DNA from: an uncultured Pseudomonadota bacterium
GTDB lineage: Bacteria; Pseudomonadota; Gammaproteobacteria; Burkholderiales; SG8-39
Direction of reading: 5' to 3'
NCBI GenBank assembly: GCA_903895005.1
Contig: CAITSH010000469.1
Span: 1-46,002, forward strand
DNA: 46,002 nt
The notes beneath the pieces are model-generated. The model saw only the letters and a program-made list of their open reading frames with translations, ran no database searches and was not told where the DNA came from. The position numbers and the translations under genes were made by a program. This document shows, piece by piece, positions 22,118-30,786 of the stretch (positions are counted from its first letter, which is position 1; each line of letters opens with the position of its first letter).

Positions 22118-23290
22118 GTGACCCTGCAAGCCCCCAACCACGTGATGTTCGCGACCTGCCCGCGCGGTCTGGAGGCGCTGCTGGGCGCCGAGATGGAAGC
22201 GGTCGGCGGCAGCGACGTCAAGATCGTACCCGGCGGCGCGTCGTTTCGCGGCAGCACCGCCGTGTGCTACCGCGCCAACCTTGAGAGCCGGCTTGCGACG
22301 CGCATCCTGCTTTCGGTTGCGAACATTCCGTATCGCACGGAACAGGACATCTACGATGCCGCCTTCGCCATCGACTGGCCAGAGTGGTTCGACGTGTCGT
22401 GCAGCATCCGCGTCGACGTCAACGCCATCAAGTGCCCGTTGAAAAGCATCGACTTCATCACGCTGCGCATCAAGGACGCGGTATGCGACCGTTTTCGCGA
22501 AACCTCGGACGAGCGCCCGAACGTGGACACGCGCGAACCGGACGTGCGCCTCGCCGGATTTCTCGACGCGACCCACTTCACCCTGTATGTCGACACCTCG
22601 GGCGAGCCGCTGTTCAAGCGCGGCTGGCGCGCCGCGGTAGGCGATGCCCCGTTAAAGGAAAACCTCGCCGCCGGCATCCTGCGCCTGTCAGGCTGGCAGC
22701 CGGGCACAGCGCTGCTCGATCCGATGTGCGGCAGCGGCACGCTGCTGGTCGAAGCCGCACTGATGGCGCGCAACATCGCACCGGGCAGCCGCCGTCCCTT
22801 CGGCTTCGAGAAACTCCGGCAGCACGATGCCAACCTGTGGCGGGGTGTCTGGGAGGACGCAAAGGCGCGCCGCCTGCCGCCGCAGCCCGGGCTGATCCAC
22901 GGCAGCGACTTGTACGGCGACGAATTGAAGAATGCGCAGGAGAACCTGGTCGCCGCTGGCGTCGACGACATGGTCCAGCTCAAGCAGGCCAACGTGCTGG
23001 AGATTTCCCCGCCAGCGCCGCAAGGGACCATCGTCAGCAACCCGCCCTATGGCGTGCGCGTCGGCGACAAGGACACGCTCGAAGGCTTTTACCCGAAACT
23101 TGGCGACGCGCTCAAGGCGCGCTTCGCCAACTGGGCCTGTTACTTCTTCTCAGCCGACATGGCACTGCAGAAAAAGATCGGCTTGTCCGCGTCCAAACGC
23201 ACGCCGCTGTTCAATGGCGCGCTCGAATGCCGCTTGTTCGAGTACAAGGTGGTGGCGGGGTTTAACCGCAAACCCAAACCCCCGGGGTGA
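22118..23290 (+). CDS. THUMP-domain class I SAM-dependent RNA methyltransferase (RlmL N-half type)
   Basis: A 390-residue RNA methyltransferase. The N-terminus (FATCPRGLEALLGAEMEAVGG) and the THUMP region to about residue 160 are followed by FKRGWRAAVGDAPLKENLAAGIL, SAM motif I LLDPMCGSGTLLVEAAL (about residue 200) and the catalytic NPPYGVRVGD (about residue 307). This equals the N-terminal half of E. coli RlmL, which makes m2G2445 in 23S rRNA; the RlmK half is absent, as in many betaproteobacteria. The start is a GTG (22118). Two tiny open frames, ATG-ATG-GAT-TCG-CCA-TGA and ATG-AGT-GTG-CAA-GCG-TGA, precede it, each stop overlapping the next start. Confidence 0.88.
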   Translation: MTLQAPNHVMFATCPRGLEALLGAEMEAVGGSDVKIVPGGASFRGSTAVCYRANLESRLATRILLSVANIPYRTEQDIYDAAFAIDWPEWFDVSCSIRVDVNAIKCPLKSIDFITLRIKDAVCDRFRETSDERPNVDTREPDVRLAGFLDATHFTLYVDTSGEPLFKRGWRAAVGDAPLKENLAAGILRLSGWQPGTALLDPMCGSGTLLVEAALMARNIAPGSRRPFGFEKLRQHDANLWRGVWEDAKARRLPPQPGLIHGSDLYGDELKNAQENLVAAGVDDMVQLKQANVLEISPPAPQGTIVSNPPYGVRVGDKDTLEGFYPKLGDALKARFANWACYFFSADMALQKKIGLSASKRTPLFNGALECRLFEYKVVAGFNRKPKPPG

Positions 23291-23377
23291 CAGCAACAGG
23301 CTGACAACACGTCTCTCGGGCTTGTTGCGGCGAAGGCTAACGTGAGCATAGCGAACGTCAAGCGCGAAGCGCAGCCG

Positions 23378-23412
23378 TAAGCGAAACGCCCGCCAGGCGC
23401 GGCTTTCCAGGC
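23378..23412. repeat. 35-nt dispersed imperfect palindrome, copy D
   Basis: The core GAAACGCCCGCCAGGCGCGG followed by CTTTCCAG aligns without gaps to copies at 10468, 16915 and 39237. The left arm is the most decayed. It sits in the convergent spacer between the RNA methyltransferase and the leftward monooxygenase gene. Confidence 0.55.
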
Positions 23413-23433
23413 TGTGACACCCGAGCTTAGAAA

Positions 23434-23781
23434 TCAGTGAGAATGGCGCGCCGGGCTGTCCGTCGGCGCCTGTTCGCGCTCGGTCATGCCATAGTCGCGC
23501 ATGACCGACGCCACACGCAGCCGGTAATCGGCGAACACCCCGCCGCGTCCTTTTCCCTGCGCGCTCCGGTGCGCTTCAAGATTGCGCCAGGCCATCACCG
23601 CCGCCTCATCACGAAAAAAAGACAGCGACAGGATCTTTCCCTCGGTCGTCAGGCTGGCAAAGCGCTCGACAGAGATGAAGCCGTCGATTTTTCCCAGCTC
23701 GGACCGAAGGCTGGCGGCGATATCGAGGTATTCCTGCTTGCGTCCGGGCGCCGGCATGACTTCAAAAATCACCGCAATCAT
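23434..23781 (-). CDS. Antibiotic biosynthesis monooxygenase (ABM) domain protein
   Basis: A 115-residue protein with the ferredoxin-like ABM fold: MIAVIFEVMPAPGRKQEYLDIA at the start, GFISVERFAS and KILSLSFFRDEAAVMAWRNLEAHR in the middle. The C-terminal 25 residues are polar and probably disordered. ABM proteins include quinone-forming monooxygenases and haem-degrading enzymes, and many are uncharacterised. It is convergent with the RNA methyltransferase and lies 69 bp downstream of the TauE/SafE gene on the same strand, so co-transcription is possible. Confidence 0.85.
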   Translation of the reverse strand: MIAVIFEVMPAPGRKQEYLDIAASLRSELGKIDGFISVERFASLTTEGKILSLSFFRDEAAVMAWRNLEAHRSAQGKGRGGVFADYRLRVASVMRDYGMTEREQAPTDSPARHSH

Positions 23782-23850
23782 CTGCTGCTCCTCCCCTGCG
23801 ATTGGCTGGCAACACGCCCGCCTGGTCCATCCTTCTATCCGACGGGCGCG

Positions 23851-24594
23851 TTAAGTGCCCGCGAACACCCGCCACATTAAAGACGCGCCGCTCAGCATCA
23901 CCAGCACGGCGATAAAGCGGCCCAGTTGCTCGCGCGAAATTCGCCCGTGCAAGCGATGCCCCAGCCACAGCCCCAATGCTGCAGCCGGAACCAGCGCGGC
24001 AAACACCTTGAGCACATCGATCAGCACCAGGCCCGCGATGACGAACAAGGTGGTGCGTATGGCGACACTGAAGGTGACCATGGTGACCATGGTCGAGCGT
24101 AACGCGCCCTTGTCCTCGAGACGACGCGACAGGTAAATCATGTAGGGCGGCCCGCCGACCCCGAACAGCGTTCCCGAAAGACCGCCGGCAAACCCCGCGG
24201 GCATGGCCCAGCGTTGCGACACCAGGCGCATTGCGACGCCCTGGCGCAGCGTCCAGACGCCGTAGGCGATGGCGACAAGCCCCAAGCTGCCCATGGCCAG
24301 GCCGCGCGGCAAAGTCACCAGCAGCGTCAGGCCGCAAATGGCACCGATCAGCGACAGCGGCACCATGCGCACCAGTTCATCGCGCCGCGCCTCGCGGCCG
24401 AAACTCATGCCAAGTGCCAGCGCGGCGGCAAAGTCGAGCAACACGCACAGGGGCAGCACGAAAATCATCGGCCAGACGTGCGACAGCGCCGGCACCGCCA
24501 CCACCGCCGCGCCAAACCCGGACACGCCAAAAATAAAATAGGCGAATGCAACGATGAACAGCGCGATCGCAAGGGATTCGTAACTAACGGGCAT
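23851..24594 (-). CDS. TauE/SafE-family permease (sulfite/organosulfonate exporter-like)
   Basis: A 247-residue membrane protein with about eight helices. The N-terminal GVSGFGAAVVAVPAL and the repeated central segment GFAGGLSGTLFGVGGPPYMIYL are diagnostic of TauE/SafE. Members export sulfite, sulfoacetate or other small anions, but many are of unknown substrate. It begins 121 bp after the DUF2721 gene on the same strand; a hairpin (24638-24678) between them may separate the transcripts. Confidence 0.88.
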   Translation of the reverse strand: MPVSYESLAIALFIVAFAYFIFGVSGFGAAVVAVPALSHVWPMIFVLPLCVLLDFAAALALGMSFGREARRDELVRMVPLSLIGAICGLTLLVTLPRGLAMGSLGLVAIAYGVWTLRQGVAMRLVSQRWAMPAGFAGGLSGTLFGVGGPPYMIYLSRRLEDKGALRSTMVTMVTFSVAIRTTLFVIAGLVLIDVLKVFAALVPAAALGLWLGHRLHGRISREQLGRFIAVLVMLSGASLMWRVFAGT

Positions 24595-24637
24595 GGGTCG
24601 TTAAGATCTTGAGCGGGACGTGTCGCTACGCTTTCAC

Positions 24638-24678
24638 CCTCTCCCCAGGCCTCCTACCCCGTCAAGGAGGAGGAGAGG
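24638..24678. terminator. Bulged inverted repeat, possible terminator or dispersed element
   Basis: CCTCTCC (24638-24644) pairs with GGAGAGG (24672-24678), and an inner CCTCCT pairs with AGGAGG around an ACCCCGTCA loop. It lies downstream of the leftward DUF2721 gene. No T-run follows on the minus strand, so factor-independent termination is uncertain. CCTCTCC/GGAGAGG elements also occur as dispersed intergenic repeats in GC-rich proteobacteria. Confidence 0.5.
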
Positions 24679-24715
24679 TTTGTGGGCCGCGGCGCGACTT
24701 GGATAGGACGGGGAA

Positions 24716-25171
24716 CTACCGGATCACACCGCCCGGTGGTGTGACAGCAATAAAAATTTCGCGCAAAAACGTAATCAGCGCCGCGATCAGTGCCAGCATC
24801 GCCATAACGAACAACACACCCAACACCTTGCCAAGATTGGCGTCGATAAAAGCATCGATAAAAGCGACGGCGATCAGCAGACATATAAACAACGCGCACA
24901 GCACCGCCAGCACGATGGCGGTGTAAATGAGCTGGATGCGGCGCGCAATATGTGCCAGCTCGTCATTGGCTTCAGACAGCGCACCGTCACCGAGTTCGGG
25001 AAGAAGCTTTTTTACCACGCGGCGCCTGTCCACGGCGCGCGACAGCCGGTTGGTGAACACCATCAGCAGGGTACCAACCGCAGTGAGCAGGAACACCGGG
25101 GCGATCGCCAACTGAATGGCGTGGGTTATTTCGTCGATGCCTGTGAATGGCAGTACAGAGGGCAGGGCCAT
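24716..25171 (-). CDS. DUF2721 family membrane protein
   Basis: A 151-residue protein with three hydrophobic segments. The conserved N-terminal pattern (ITHAIQLAIAPVFLLTAVGTLLMVFTNRLSRAVDRRR) is typical of DUF2721, followed by a charged cytoplasmic loop and two C-terminal helices separated by a short break (AVAFIDAFIDANLGKVLGVLF). Function is unknown. It lies between the glutathione peroxidase and TauE/SafE genes on the minus strand, with its start 35 bp from the peroxidase stop. Confidence 0.85.
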   Translation of the reverse strand: MALPSVLPFTGIDEITHAIQLAIAPVFLLTAVGTLLMVFTNRLSRAVDRRRVVKKLLPELGDGALSEANDELAHIARRIQLIYTAIVLAVLCALFICLLIAVAFIDAFIDANLGKVLGVLFVMAMLALIAALITFLREIFIAVTPPGGVIR

Positions 25172-25206
25172 GGCCTTTAATTGCCTCCTGGTAACTTAGG
25201 CTGCAT

Positions 25207-25695
25207 TCAGGTCGCGTCAAGCAGCGACTCGATGTCCGGAACGAGTTCGCGCGGATGGGTCTGTGGCGCATAGCGCTTGACGACCTCGCCCTTGCGACTG
25301 ACCAGGAACTTGGTGAAGTTCCACTTGACCGCTTCGGTCCCGAGGATGCCCGGGGCGTCGCTCGTCAGCCATTTGAACAACGGATGCGCACCCGCGCCCT
25401 TGACCTCGACCTTGTCGAACATCTGGAAGGACACGCCGTAGTTTTTCTGGCAGAACGCGCTTATGGCCGCGGCGTCGCCGGGCTCCTGCGCGCCAAACTG
25501 GTTGCACGGAAATCCGAGCACGGCAAGCCCCTGCGCTGAGAAGGTCTTGTGCAGGGTTTCGAGTTCGGCGTACTGCGGTGTGAAGCCGCACGCACTGGCG
25601 GTATTGACGACGAGCACCACCTTGCCGCGATAGGCGTCGAGCACCAGCGGTTTGCCATCAAGTGTATCGGCGGTAAATTCGTAGAGATCACTCAT
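25207..25695 (-). CDS. Glutathione peroxidase family protein (Cys type)
   Basis: A 162-residue GPx/BtuE-like thiol peroxidase. The peroxidatic Cys36 is in NTASACGFTPQY; FPCNQFGAQEPG holds the second conserved Cys64 and catalytic Gln, and KWNFTKFL the catalytic Trp and Asn. Cys replaces selenocysteine as usual in bacteria. It reduces hydroperoxides, probably with thioredoxin rather than glutathione. It is a cytoplasmic protein with normal length, and a likely upstream member of the leftward set with DUF2721. Confidence 0.92.
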   Translation of the reverse strand: MSDLYEFTADTLDGKPLVLDAYRGKVVLVVNTASACGFTPQYAELETLHKTFSAQGLAVLGFPCNQFGAQEPGDAAAISAFCQKNYGVSFQMFDKVEVKGAGAHPLFKWLTSDAPGILGTEAVKWNFTKFLVSRKGEVVKRYAPQTHPRELVPDIESLLDAT

Positions 25696-25810
25696 GGTGC
25701 TGTGCGCCCTTCAATTGGGGTCCCGCATAAAAACAAGCGCGGGATGAAATGGAACCCGGAAGATATCCGTTCCGTCCCGCACAGTCCGACCCGGCGCGCA
25801 GCGTCCGCGC

Positions 25811-26947
25811 TCAGACGATATTGAGATGCTCGATGCCCGCCGTGATGTCGCGGTTTTTCGATTCCTTGGAATGCAGCTTGATCATCAGGCGCAGGTCGTT
25901 GACGCTGTCGGCATTGCGCAGCGCATCCTCGTAGCTGATGCGCCCTTCTTCGTAAAGGTCAAACAGCGCCTGGTCGAAGGTCTGCATCCCGAGCTCGCGC
26001 GACTTTTTCATGATCTCCTTGATCTCATGCACCTCGCCCTTGAAGATCAGGTCGGCGATCAGGGGCGAGTTGAGCAACACCTCGACCGCTGCGGCACGCC
26101 CCTTGGTTTCCTTGAGCGGAATTAGCCGTTGCGCGACAAGTGCCTTGAGATTGAGCGACAAGTCCATCAACAGCTGGGCGCGGCGCTCTTCCGGGAAGAA
26201 GTTGATGATGCGGTCAAGCGCCTGGTTGGCGGAGTTGGCGTGCAGCGTGCCGATCGCAAGGTGGCCCGTTTCGGCAAAGGCCACGGCGTGTTCCATGGTT
26301 TCGCGTGCGCGAATCTCGCCGATAAGGATGACGTCGGGCGCCTGGCGAAGGGTGTTGTGCAGCGCCGACTCCCAGGACAGCGTGTCGACCCCGACCTCAC
26401 GCTGGGTGATCAGCGAGTTGATGTGCGGGTGGGTGTATTCGATCGGGTCCTCGATCGTGATGATGTGCCCGTAGTGGTTTTCGTTGCGATAGCCGATCAT
26501 CGCCGCAAGCGTGGTTGACTTGCCCGAGCCGGTTCCGCCGACCATGATGACCAGGCCGCGCTTGGTCATGATCACGTCCTTCAGCACGTTGGGGATTTTC
26601 AGTTCCTCAAACTTGGGGATGCTGGTGGTAATGACGCGCAACACCATGCCCATGTGGCTTTGCTGCACGAAGGCGTTGACACGAAAGCGCCCGATGCCCG
26701 CCGGCGCAATGGCGAAGTTGCACTCCTTGGTGCCCTCGAACTCCGCCGCCTGCTTGTCGTTCATGATCGAACGGCACAGTTCGGAGGTGTGCTGGCTGGT
26801 CAGCGCCTGATTTGAGACCGGCGTCATCTTGCCATCGATTTTCATGGCGGGCGGAAAACCCACCGTGATGAACAGGTCCGAACCCTTTTTTTGCAGCAGC
26901 AGCCGCAGCAGGTCGTACATGAATTTTGTTGCCTGTTCTTTTTCCAT
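25811..26947 (-). CDS. pilU: Type IV pilus twitching-motility ATPase PilU
   Basis: A 378-residue hexameric retraction ATPase. Walker A GGTGSGKST (residues 137-145), the Asp box and Walker B region ILIGEIRARETMEHAVAFAETGHLAIGTLHA, and the PilU-type N-terminus (KFMYDLLRLLLQKKGSDLFITVGFPPAMKIDGKM) are clear. It is downstream of pilT by 42 bp and its ATG follows GGAGCAAGAG. PilU assists PilT in pilus retraction and needs PilT to function in several species. The rest of the pilus genes are outside the window. Confidence 0.95.
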   Translation of the reverse strand: MEKEQATKFMYDLLRLLLQKKGSDLFITVGFPPAMKIDGKMTPVSNQALTSQHTSELCRSIMNDKQAAEFEGTKECNFAIAPAGIGRFRVNAFVQQSHMGMVLRVITTSIPKFEELKIPNVLKDVIMTKRGLVIMVGGTGSGKSTTLAAMIGYRNENHYGHIITIEDPIEYTHPHINSLITQREVGVDTLSWESALHNTLRQAPDVILIGEIRARETMEHAVAFAETGHLAIGTLHANSANQALDRIINFFPEERRAQLLMDLSLNLKALVAQRLIPLKETKGRAAAVEVLLNSPLIADLIFKGEVHEIKEIMKKSRELGMQTFDQALFDLYEEGRISYEDALRNADSVNDLRLMIKLHSKESKNRDITAGIEHLNIV

Positions 26948-26989
26948 GGCTCTTGCTCCGGGTGCTGTTTGATGAAGTCCGTCGGCGGG

Positions 26990-28033
26990 TCAGCCGGCGA
27001 AATTATCCTTGTTTGCCGCCTTGCCGCGCGCTTCGGCGATTGAAATGATGTTGCGCTTGACGAGGTCCTGCAGGTTCTGGTCCAGGGTCTGCATGCCGAA
27101 CTGGGCGCCGGTCTGGATGGACGAGTACATCTGCGCGATCTTGTTCTCGCGGATCAGGTTACGGATGGCCGGCGTGCCAACCATGATCTCGTGCGCCGCG
27201 GCGCGGCCGCTGCCGTCCTTGGTCTTGCACAAGGTCTGGGAAATGATGGCGCGAATCGACTCCGAGATCATCGCGCGGATCATTTCTTTTTCAGCCGCCG
27301 GGAACACATCGACGATACGGTCGATGGTCTTGGCCGCGGACGAGGTGTGCAGCGTACCAAAGACCAGGTGGCCCGTTTCAGCGCCCGAGAGCGCAAGGCG
27401 GATGGTTTCAAGGTCGCGCATTTCACCGACCAGGATCACATCGGGGTCTTCGCGCAGCGCCGAGCGCAACGCGTTGGAAAACGACAAGGTGTGCGGACCG
27501 ACCTCGCGCTGGTTGATCAGGCACTTTTTCGATTCATGCACGAACTCGATCGGGTCCTCGATGGTGAGGATGTGGCCCTCTTCGTTTTCGTTTTTGTGGT
27601 TCACCATAGCGGCAAGCGTGGTCGACTTGCCCGAACCGGTGGGGCCGGTTACAAGCACCACGCCGCGCGGCTGGTCGGCAAGGTTGGCGAAAATCTTCGG
27701 CGCCTTGAGGTCCTCGAGCGACAGGATCTTCGACGGGATCGTCCTCATCACCGCGGCGGCGCCGCGGTTTTGCACAAAGGCGTTGACGCGAAAGCGCGCC
27801 AGGCCCGGAATGGCGAAGGAGAAGTCGCACTCGAGGTTTTCCTCGTAGGCCTTCCTCTGCCCGTCGTTCATGATGTCGTAAATCATGCCGTGCACGTCGG
27901 TGTGGTCCATCGGCGGCAGGTTGATGCGCTTGATGTCCCCGTGCACACGGATCATCGGCGGCAGGCCCGAAGAAAGATGCAGGTCGGAGGCCTTGTTCTT
28001 GACGACGAAGGCGAGCAGTTCGGAGATATCCAT
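26990..28033 (-). CDS. pilT: Type IV pilus retraction ATPase PilT
   Basis: A 347-residue retraction ATPase. MDISELLAFVVKNKASDLHLSSGLPPM at the start, Walker A GPTGSGKST (residues 130-138), the Asp box VGEMRDLETI, the His box and GTLHTSSAAKTIDRIVDVFP identify it. The ATG at 28033 is preceded by AGGATA. It is divergent from the yggS operon, an arrangement common in beta- and gammaproteobacteria. The 274-bp divergent spacer holds a short GGGCT/AGCCC hairpin near 28230 and no recognised gene. Confidence 0.96.
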   Translation of the reverse strand: MDISELLAFVVKNKASDLHLSSGLPPMIRVHGDIKRINLPPMDHTDVHGMIYDIMNDGQRKAYEENLECDFSFAIPGLARFRVNAFVQNRGAAAVMRTIPSKILSLEDLKAPKIFANLADQPRGVVLVTGPTGSGKSTTLAAMVNHKNENEEGHILTIEDPIEFVHESKKCLINQREVGPHTLSFSNALRSALREDPDVILVGEMRDLETIRLALSGAETGHLVFGTLHTSSAAKTIDRIVDVFPAAEKEMIRAMISESIRAIISQTLCKTKDGSGRAAAHEIMVGTPAIRNLIRENKIAQMYSSIQTGAQFGMQTLDQNLQDLVKRNIISIAEARGKAANKDNFAG

Positions 28034-28307
28034 ATATAATTATCCTGACATTTCGTACGGCGTGTTGCGGGTTTTCCTGCTGGCTTGTCCCTGCTGAATC
28101 CGTTCGGCACCCCGGCAGTGCTGCAGTGTCAGGCCGGGCCGGTTTGAGCTGATCCTTTTGCGTGAATCCGTCGTGCACCGTGCAGTTTTGCTAACGCTGG
28201 TTTCGGCATCTGCTGTTGCGTTCCCTGAGGGCTTTTTAGAGCCCGTCTCGGCCTCTCGATCGGCCTCTGGAAACCGTCTTATCATAGCGCCTTTTCGTGC
28301 AGGGATT

Positions 28308-29012
28308 ATGGCAACAATCCAGAACAACTTGCAAGCCGTGAACGCGCGCATCGACGCAGCCTGTGCCGCGTCAGGACGCGAGCGCGATAGCGTGCGACTG
28401 GTTGCCGTGAGCAAGACCTGGCCTGCCTCCGCGGTACGCGAAGCGGTTGCCGCCGGTCAGTTTGATTTCGGCGAGAACTACCTGCAGGAAGCGCTCGACA
28501 AGGTCGCCGCACTCTCCAGCCAGCCCAAGGCGCTGACCTGGCATTTCATCGGCCCCCTTCAGAGCAACAAGACGCGACCGGTCGCGGAAAATTTTTCCTG
28601 GGTACACAGCGTCGACCGACAAAAAATCGCCGAGCGCCTCAACGCGCAACGCCCCGAAGGCGCCCCTCCCCTCAACGTCTGCATACAGGTCAACATCAGC
28701 GGCGAGGCCTCCAAGAGTGGCGTCCAGCCCGACGCCCTCGCTTCGCTTGCCCGCGAAGTCGCGCGCATGCCGCGACTTCGCTTACGCGGCCTGATGAGCG
28801 TGCCGGAACCCACCAACGACGAAGCGTTGTCGCGCCGGCGTTTTGCCAGCCTGCGCGGCCTGCTCGATGCGCTCAAGCGCGACGGTCTTGACCTGGACAC
28901 GCTCTCCATGGGCATGACCGGCGACCTCGAGGCGGCCATCGCCGAGGGTGCGACGATGGTGCGCGTCGGCACAGCGATTTTCGGCCACCGGCCCCAACAG
29001 ATTCCTGCTTAA
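28308..29012 (+). CDS. yggS: YggS-family PLP homeostasis protein (PLPBP)
   Basis: A 234-residue monomeric PLP-binding protein of alanine-racemase-like fold. The PLP Lys36 is in LVAVSKTWPA; FGENYLQEA, WHFIGPLQSNK, LRGLMSVPEP and SMGMTGDLEAAI are family hallmarks. The ATG at 28308 follows CAGGG and is preferred over an upstream start at 28158. It maintains vitamin B6 balance and prevents PLP toxicity, without known catalytic activity. It leads the yggS-proC-yggT-yggU operon. Confidence 0.95.
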   Translation: MATIQNNLQAVNARIDAACAASGRERDSVRLVAVSKTWPASAVREAVAAGQFDFGENYLQEALDKVAALSSQPKALTWHFIGPLQSNKTRPVAENFSWVHSVDRQKIAERLNAQRPEGAPPLNVCIQVNISGEASKSGVQPDALASLAREVARMPRLRLRGLMSVPEPTNDEALSRRRFASLRGLLDALKRDGLDLDTLSMGMTGDLEAAIAEGATMVRVGTAIFGHRPQQIPA

Positions 29013-29022
29013 CGGACACGAC

Positions 29023-29844
29023 ATGGAACTCAGCTTCATCGGTGGCGGCAACATGGCCGCCGCCATCATCGGCGGACTCAAGTCCAAGGGCCTGCCCACC
29101 GGCGGCATACGCGTGGCTGAACCAAACGCCGCGGCGCGCGAACGCCTCGCGACCGATTTCGGCGTGCGCTGCTTTGAGTCGGCCGCCGCCGCCGCACCGT
29201 TCGGCAAATTCATCGTGATGGCGGTCAAGCCACAACACATGCGCGAAGCGGCCATGGCGCTGGCGCCGCAGCTCGGGGCGGACCAACTGGTGCTCTCGAT
29301 CGCCGCCGGGACGCGACTCGCAGACCTTGGACGCTGGCTCGGCGGCCACGCCCTGCTTGCCCGCTGCATGCCCAACACCCCTGCGCTGATCGGTGCCGGT
29401 GTAACGGCGCTCTATGCGCGCCCGGGCGTCACGGCGGCGCAGCGCGAGATGCTTGCGGGCGTGCTTGGCGCGGTGGGCTCGGTGATATGGGTCGAGGACG
29501 AAGCGCAACTCGACCCGGTGACCGCCGTTTCGGGAAGCGGGCCCGCCTACGTGTTTTATTTCATCGAGGCGCTGCGCGATGCCGCCACTGAAATGGGGCT
29601 CGATGCGGCCGCGGGCAACCGGCTTGCGATCGAAACCTTTCTTGGCGCGGCAAAACTCGCAGCGCAAAGCACCGAGGACGTGGCGCTGCTGCGCGAGCGC
29701 GTCACCTCGAAGGGCGGCACCACCGAGGCGGCGCTTAACGCGATGCAACTCGAACAGGTGAAGGCGCGTATCGTGCGCTCGGTGCAGGCGGCCAATGCCC
29801 GCGCAAAACAGATGGGCGACGAATTGGGCAAAGACCCGGCATGA
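29023..29844 (+). CDS. proC: Pyrroline-5-carboxylate reductase
   Basis: A 273-residue enzyme for the last step of proline biosynthesis (P5C to proline, NAD(P)H). The nucleotide-binding motif FIGGGNMAAAIIGG is at residues 5-18, MAVKPQ near residue 66, and the signature VTAVSGSGPAYVFYFIEAL near residue 166, with VTSKGGTTEAAL at the C-terminal catalytic helix. It is 10 bp after yggS, in the typical proteobacterial order. Confidence 0.96.
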   Translation: MELSFIGGGNMAAAIIGGLKSKGLPTGGIRVAEPNAAARERLATDFGVRCFESAAAAAPFGKFIVMAVKPQHMREAAMALAPQLGADQLVLSIAAGTRLADLGRWLGGHALLARCMPNTPALIGAGVTALYARPGVTAAQREMLAGVLGAVGSVIWVEDEAQLDPVTAVSGSGPAYVFYFIEALRDAATEMGLDAAAGNRLAIETFLGAAKLAAQSTEDVALLRERVTSKGGTTEAALNAMQLEQVKARIVRSVQAANARAKQMGDELGKDPA

Positions 29845-29887
29845 CACGGCCCGCATACAAACAAATACGAACTCGAACGCGACGACC

Positions 29888-30454
29888 ATGCTGACCCAAA
29901 TCCTGCAATTCCTCCTCGAGACCGTGGCCGGCTTCATGGTGTTCCTGCTGCTGTCGCGCTTTTACATGCAGCTGGCGCGCGTGTCCTTTCGCAACCCCAT
30001 CGGGCAGTTTGTCACCGCGCTCTCGAACTGGATGGTGATGCCGGCGCGGCGCGTGATTCCGGGCCTATTCGGCCTCGACCTGGCGAGCCTCGTGTGTGCA
30101 TGGCTGGTGCAGGCGCTGCTGGTCACATCGCTGCTCTACCTGCGCCGCTTTTCCATTGATGCCGGCACGGATCTGCTGGTCATCGGCGCAATAGGCCTGA
30201 TAGACCTCGCGCGGGCGGCCATCCAGCTGACCATCGGCCTGATCATCGTGCAGGTGGTGATCAGCTGGGTCAATCCGCAGGCTCCGCTGGCGCCTTTTTT
30301 CAACGGAATGACGCGCCCATTTCTCTTGCCGTTGCAGCGCATCGTTCCGATGGTCGGCAATATCGACCTCTCGCCGCTCGTGTACGTCGTACTCGCACAA
30401 ATCGCCGTCATCGTGATCTCGGGCCTGACGCGCCCGCTTTACGCGCTGCTCTGA
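29888..30454 (+). CDS. yggT: YggT family membrane protein
   Basis: A 188-residue inner-membrane protein made of two YggT repeats, each with paired helices. The ATG at 29888 begins MLTQILQFLLETVAGFMVFLLLSRFYMQ; repeat two starts near LTIGLIIVQVVISWVNPQ, and PFLLPLQRIVPMVGNIDLSPLV is the conserved interhelix stretch. It is linked to cell-division or osmotic functions in other organisms, with no defined role here. The 43-bp gap after proC is ordinary for this operon. Confidence 0.92.
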   Translation: MLTQILQFLLETVAGFMVFLLLSRFYMQLARVSFRNPIGQFVTALSNWMVMPARRVIPGLFGLDLASLVCAWLVQALLVTSLLYLRRFSIDAGTDLLVIGAIGLIDLARAAIQLTIGLIIVQVVISWVNPQAPLAPFFNGMTRPFLLPLQRIVPMVGNIDLSPLVYVVLAQIAVIVISGLTRPLYALL

Positions 30455-30459
30455 GCCCC

Positions 30460-30786
30460 TTGGCTGACCCCGCCGGCTGGTACCGCAAAACCGCCGAAGG
30501 GTGGCTGCTCTCGATTCACATCCAGCCGGGCGCCAAGCGCAGCGAAGTCGCCGGACCGCATGGCGACGCGCTGAAAATCCGCATTGCCGCGCCGCCGCTT
30601 GAGGGACGCGCCAACGCCGCCCTCGAAGCCTTTATCGCAAAAGCCCTGGGCATTGCCAAATCCAGGGTGGCGGTGACCAAGGGCCTGCAGTCGCGCGAGA
30701 AAATCATCGCCATTCACGACAGCGCCGCAGACCCGGCAATCCTGAACACCTGTTGCAGCGGAACCCCCAAACCGGCAACGCGTTAG
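30460..30786 (+). CDS. yggU: YggU/DUF167 family protein
   Basis: A 108-residue protein. GWLLSIHIQPGAKRSEVAGPHGDALKIRIAAPPLEGRANAALEAFIAKALG is the DUF167 core. The start is a TTG at 30460, only 5 nt after the yggT stop. The C-terminal extension (NTCCSGTPKPATR) is longer than in many members, and its stop overlaps the stop of the leftward molybdenum-hydroxylase gene by 4 bp. Function is unknown. Confidence 0.88.
   Translation: MADPAGWYRKTAEGWLLSIHIQPGAKRSEVAGPHGDALKIRIAAPPLEGRANAALEAFIAKALGIAKSRVAVTKGLQSREKIIAIHDSAADPAILNTCCSGTPKPATR

Noticed and set aside
25811..28033. Type II secretion or conjugation ATPases
   Set aside because: Sequence motifs and the neighbouring yggS operon identify PilT and PilU specifically.
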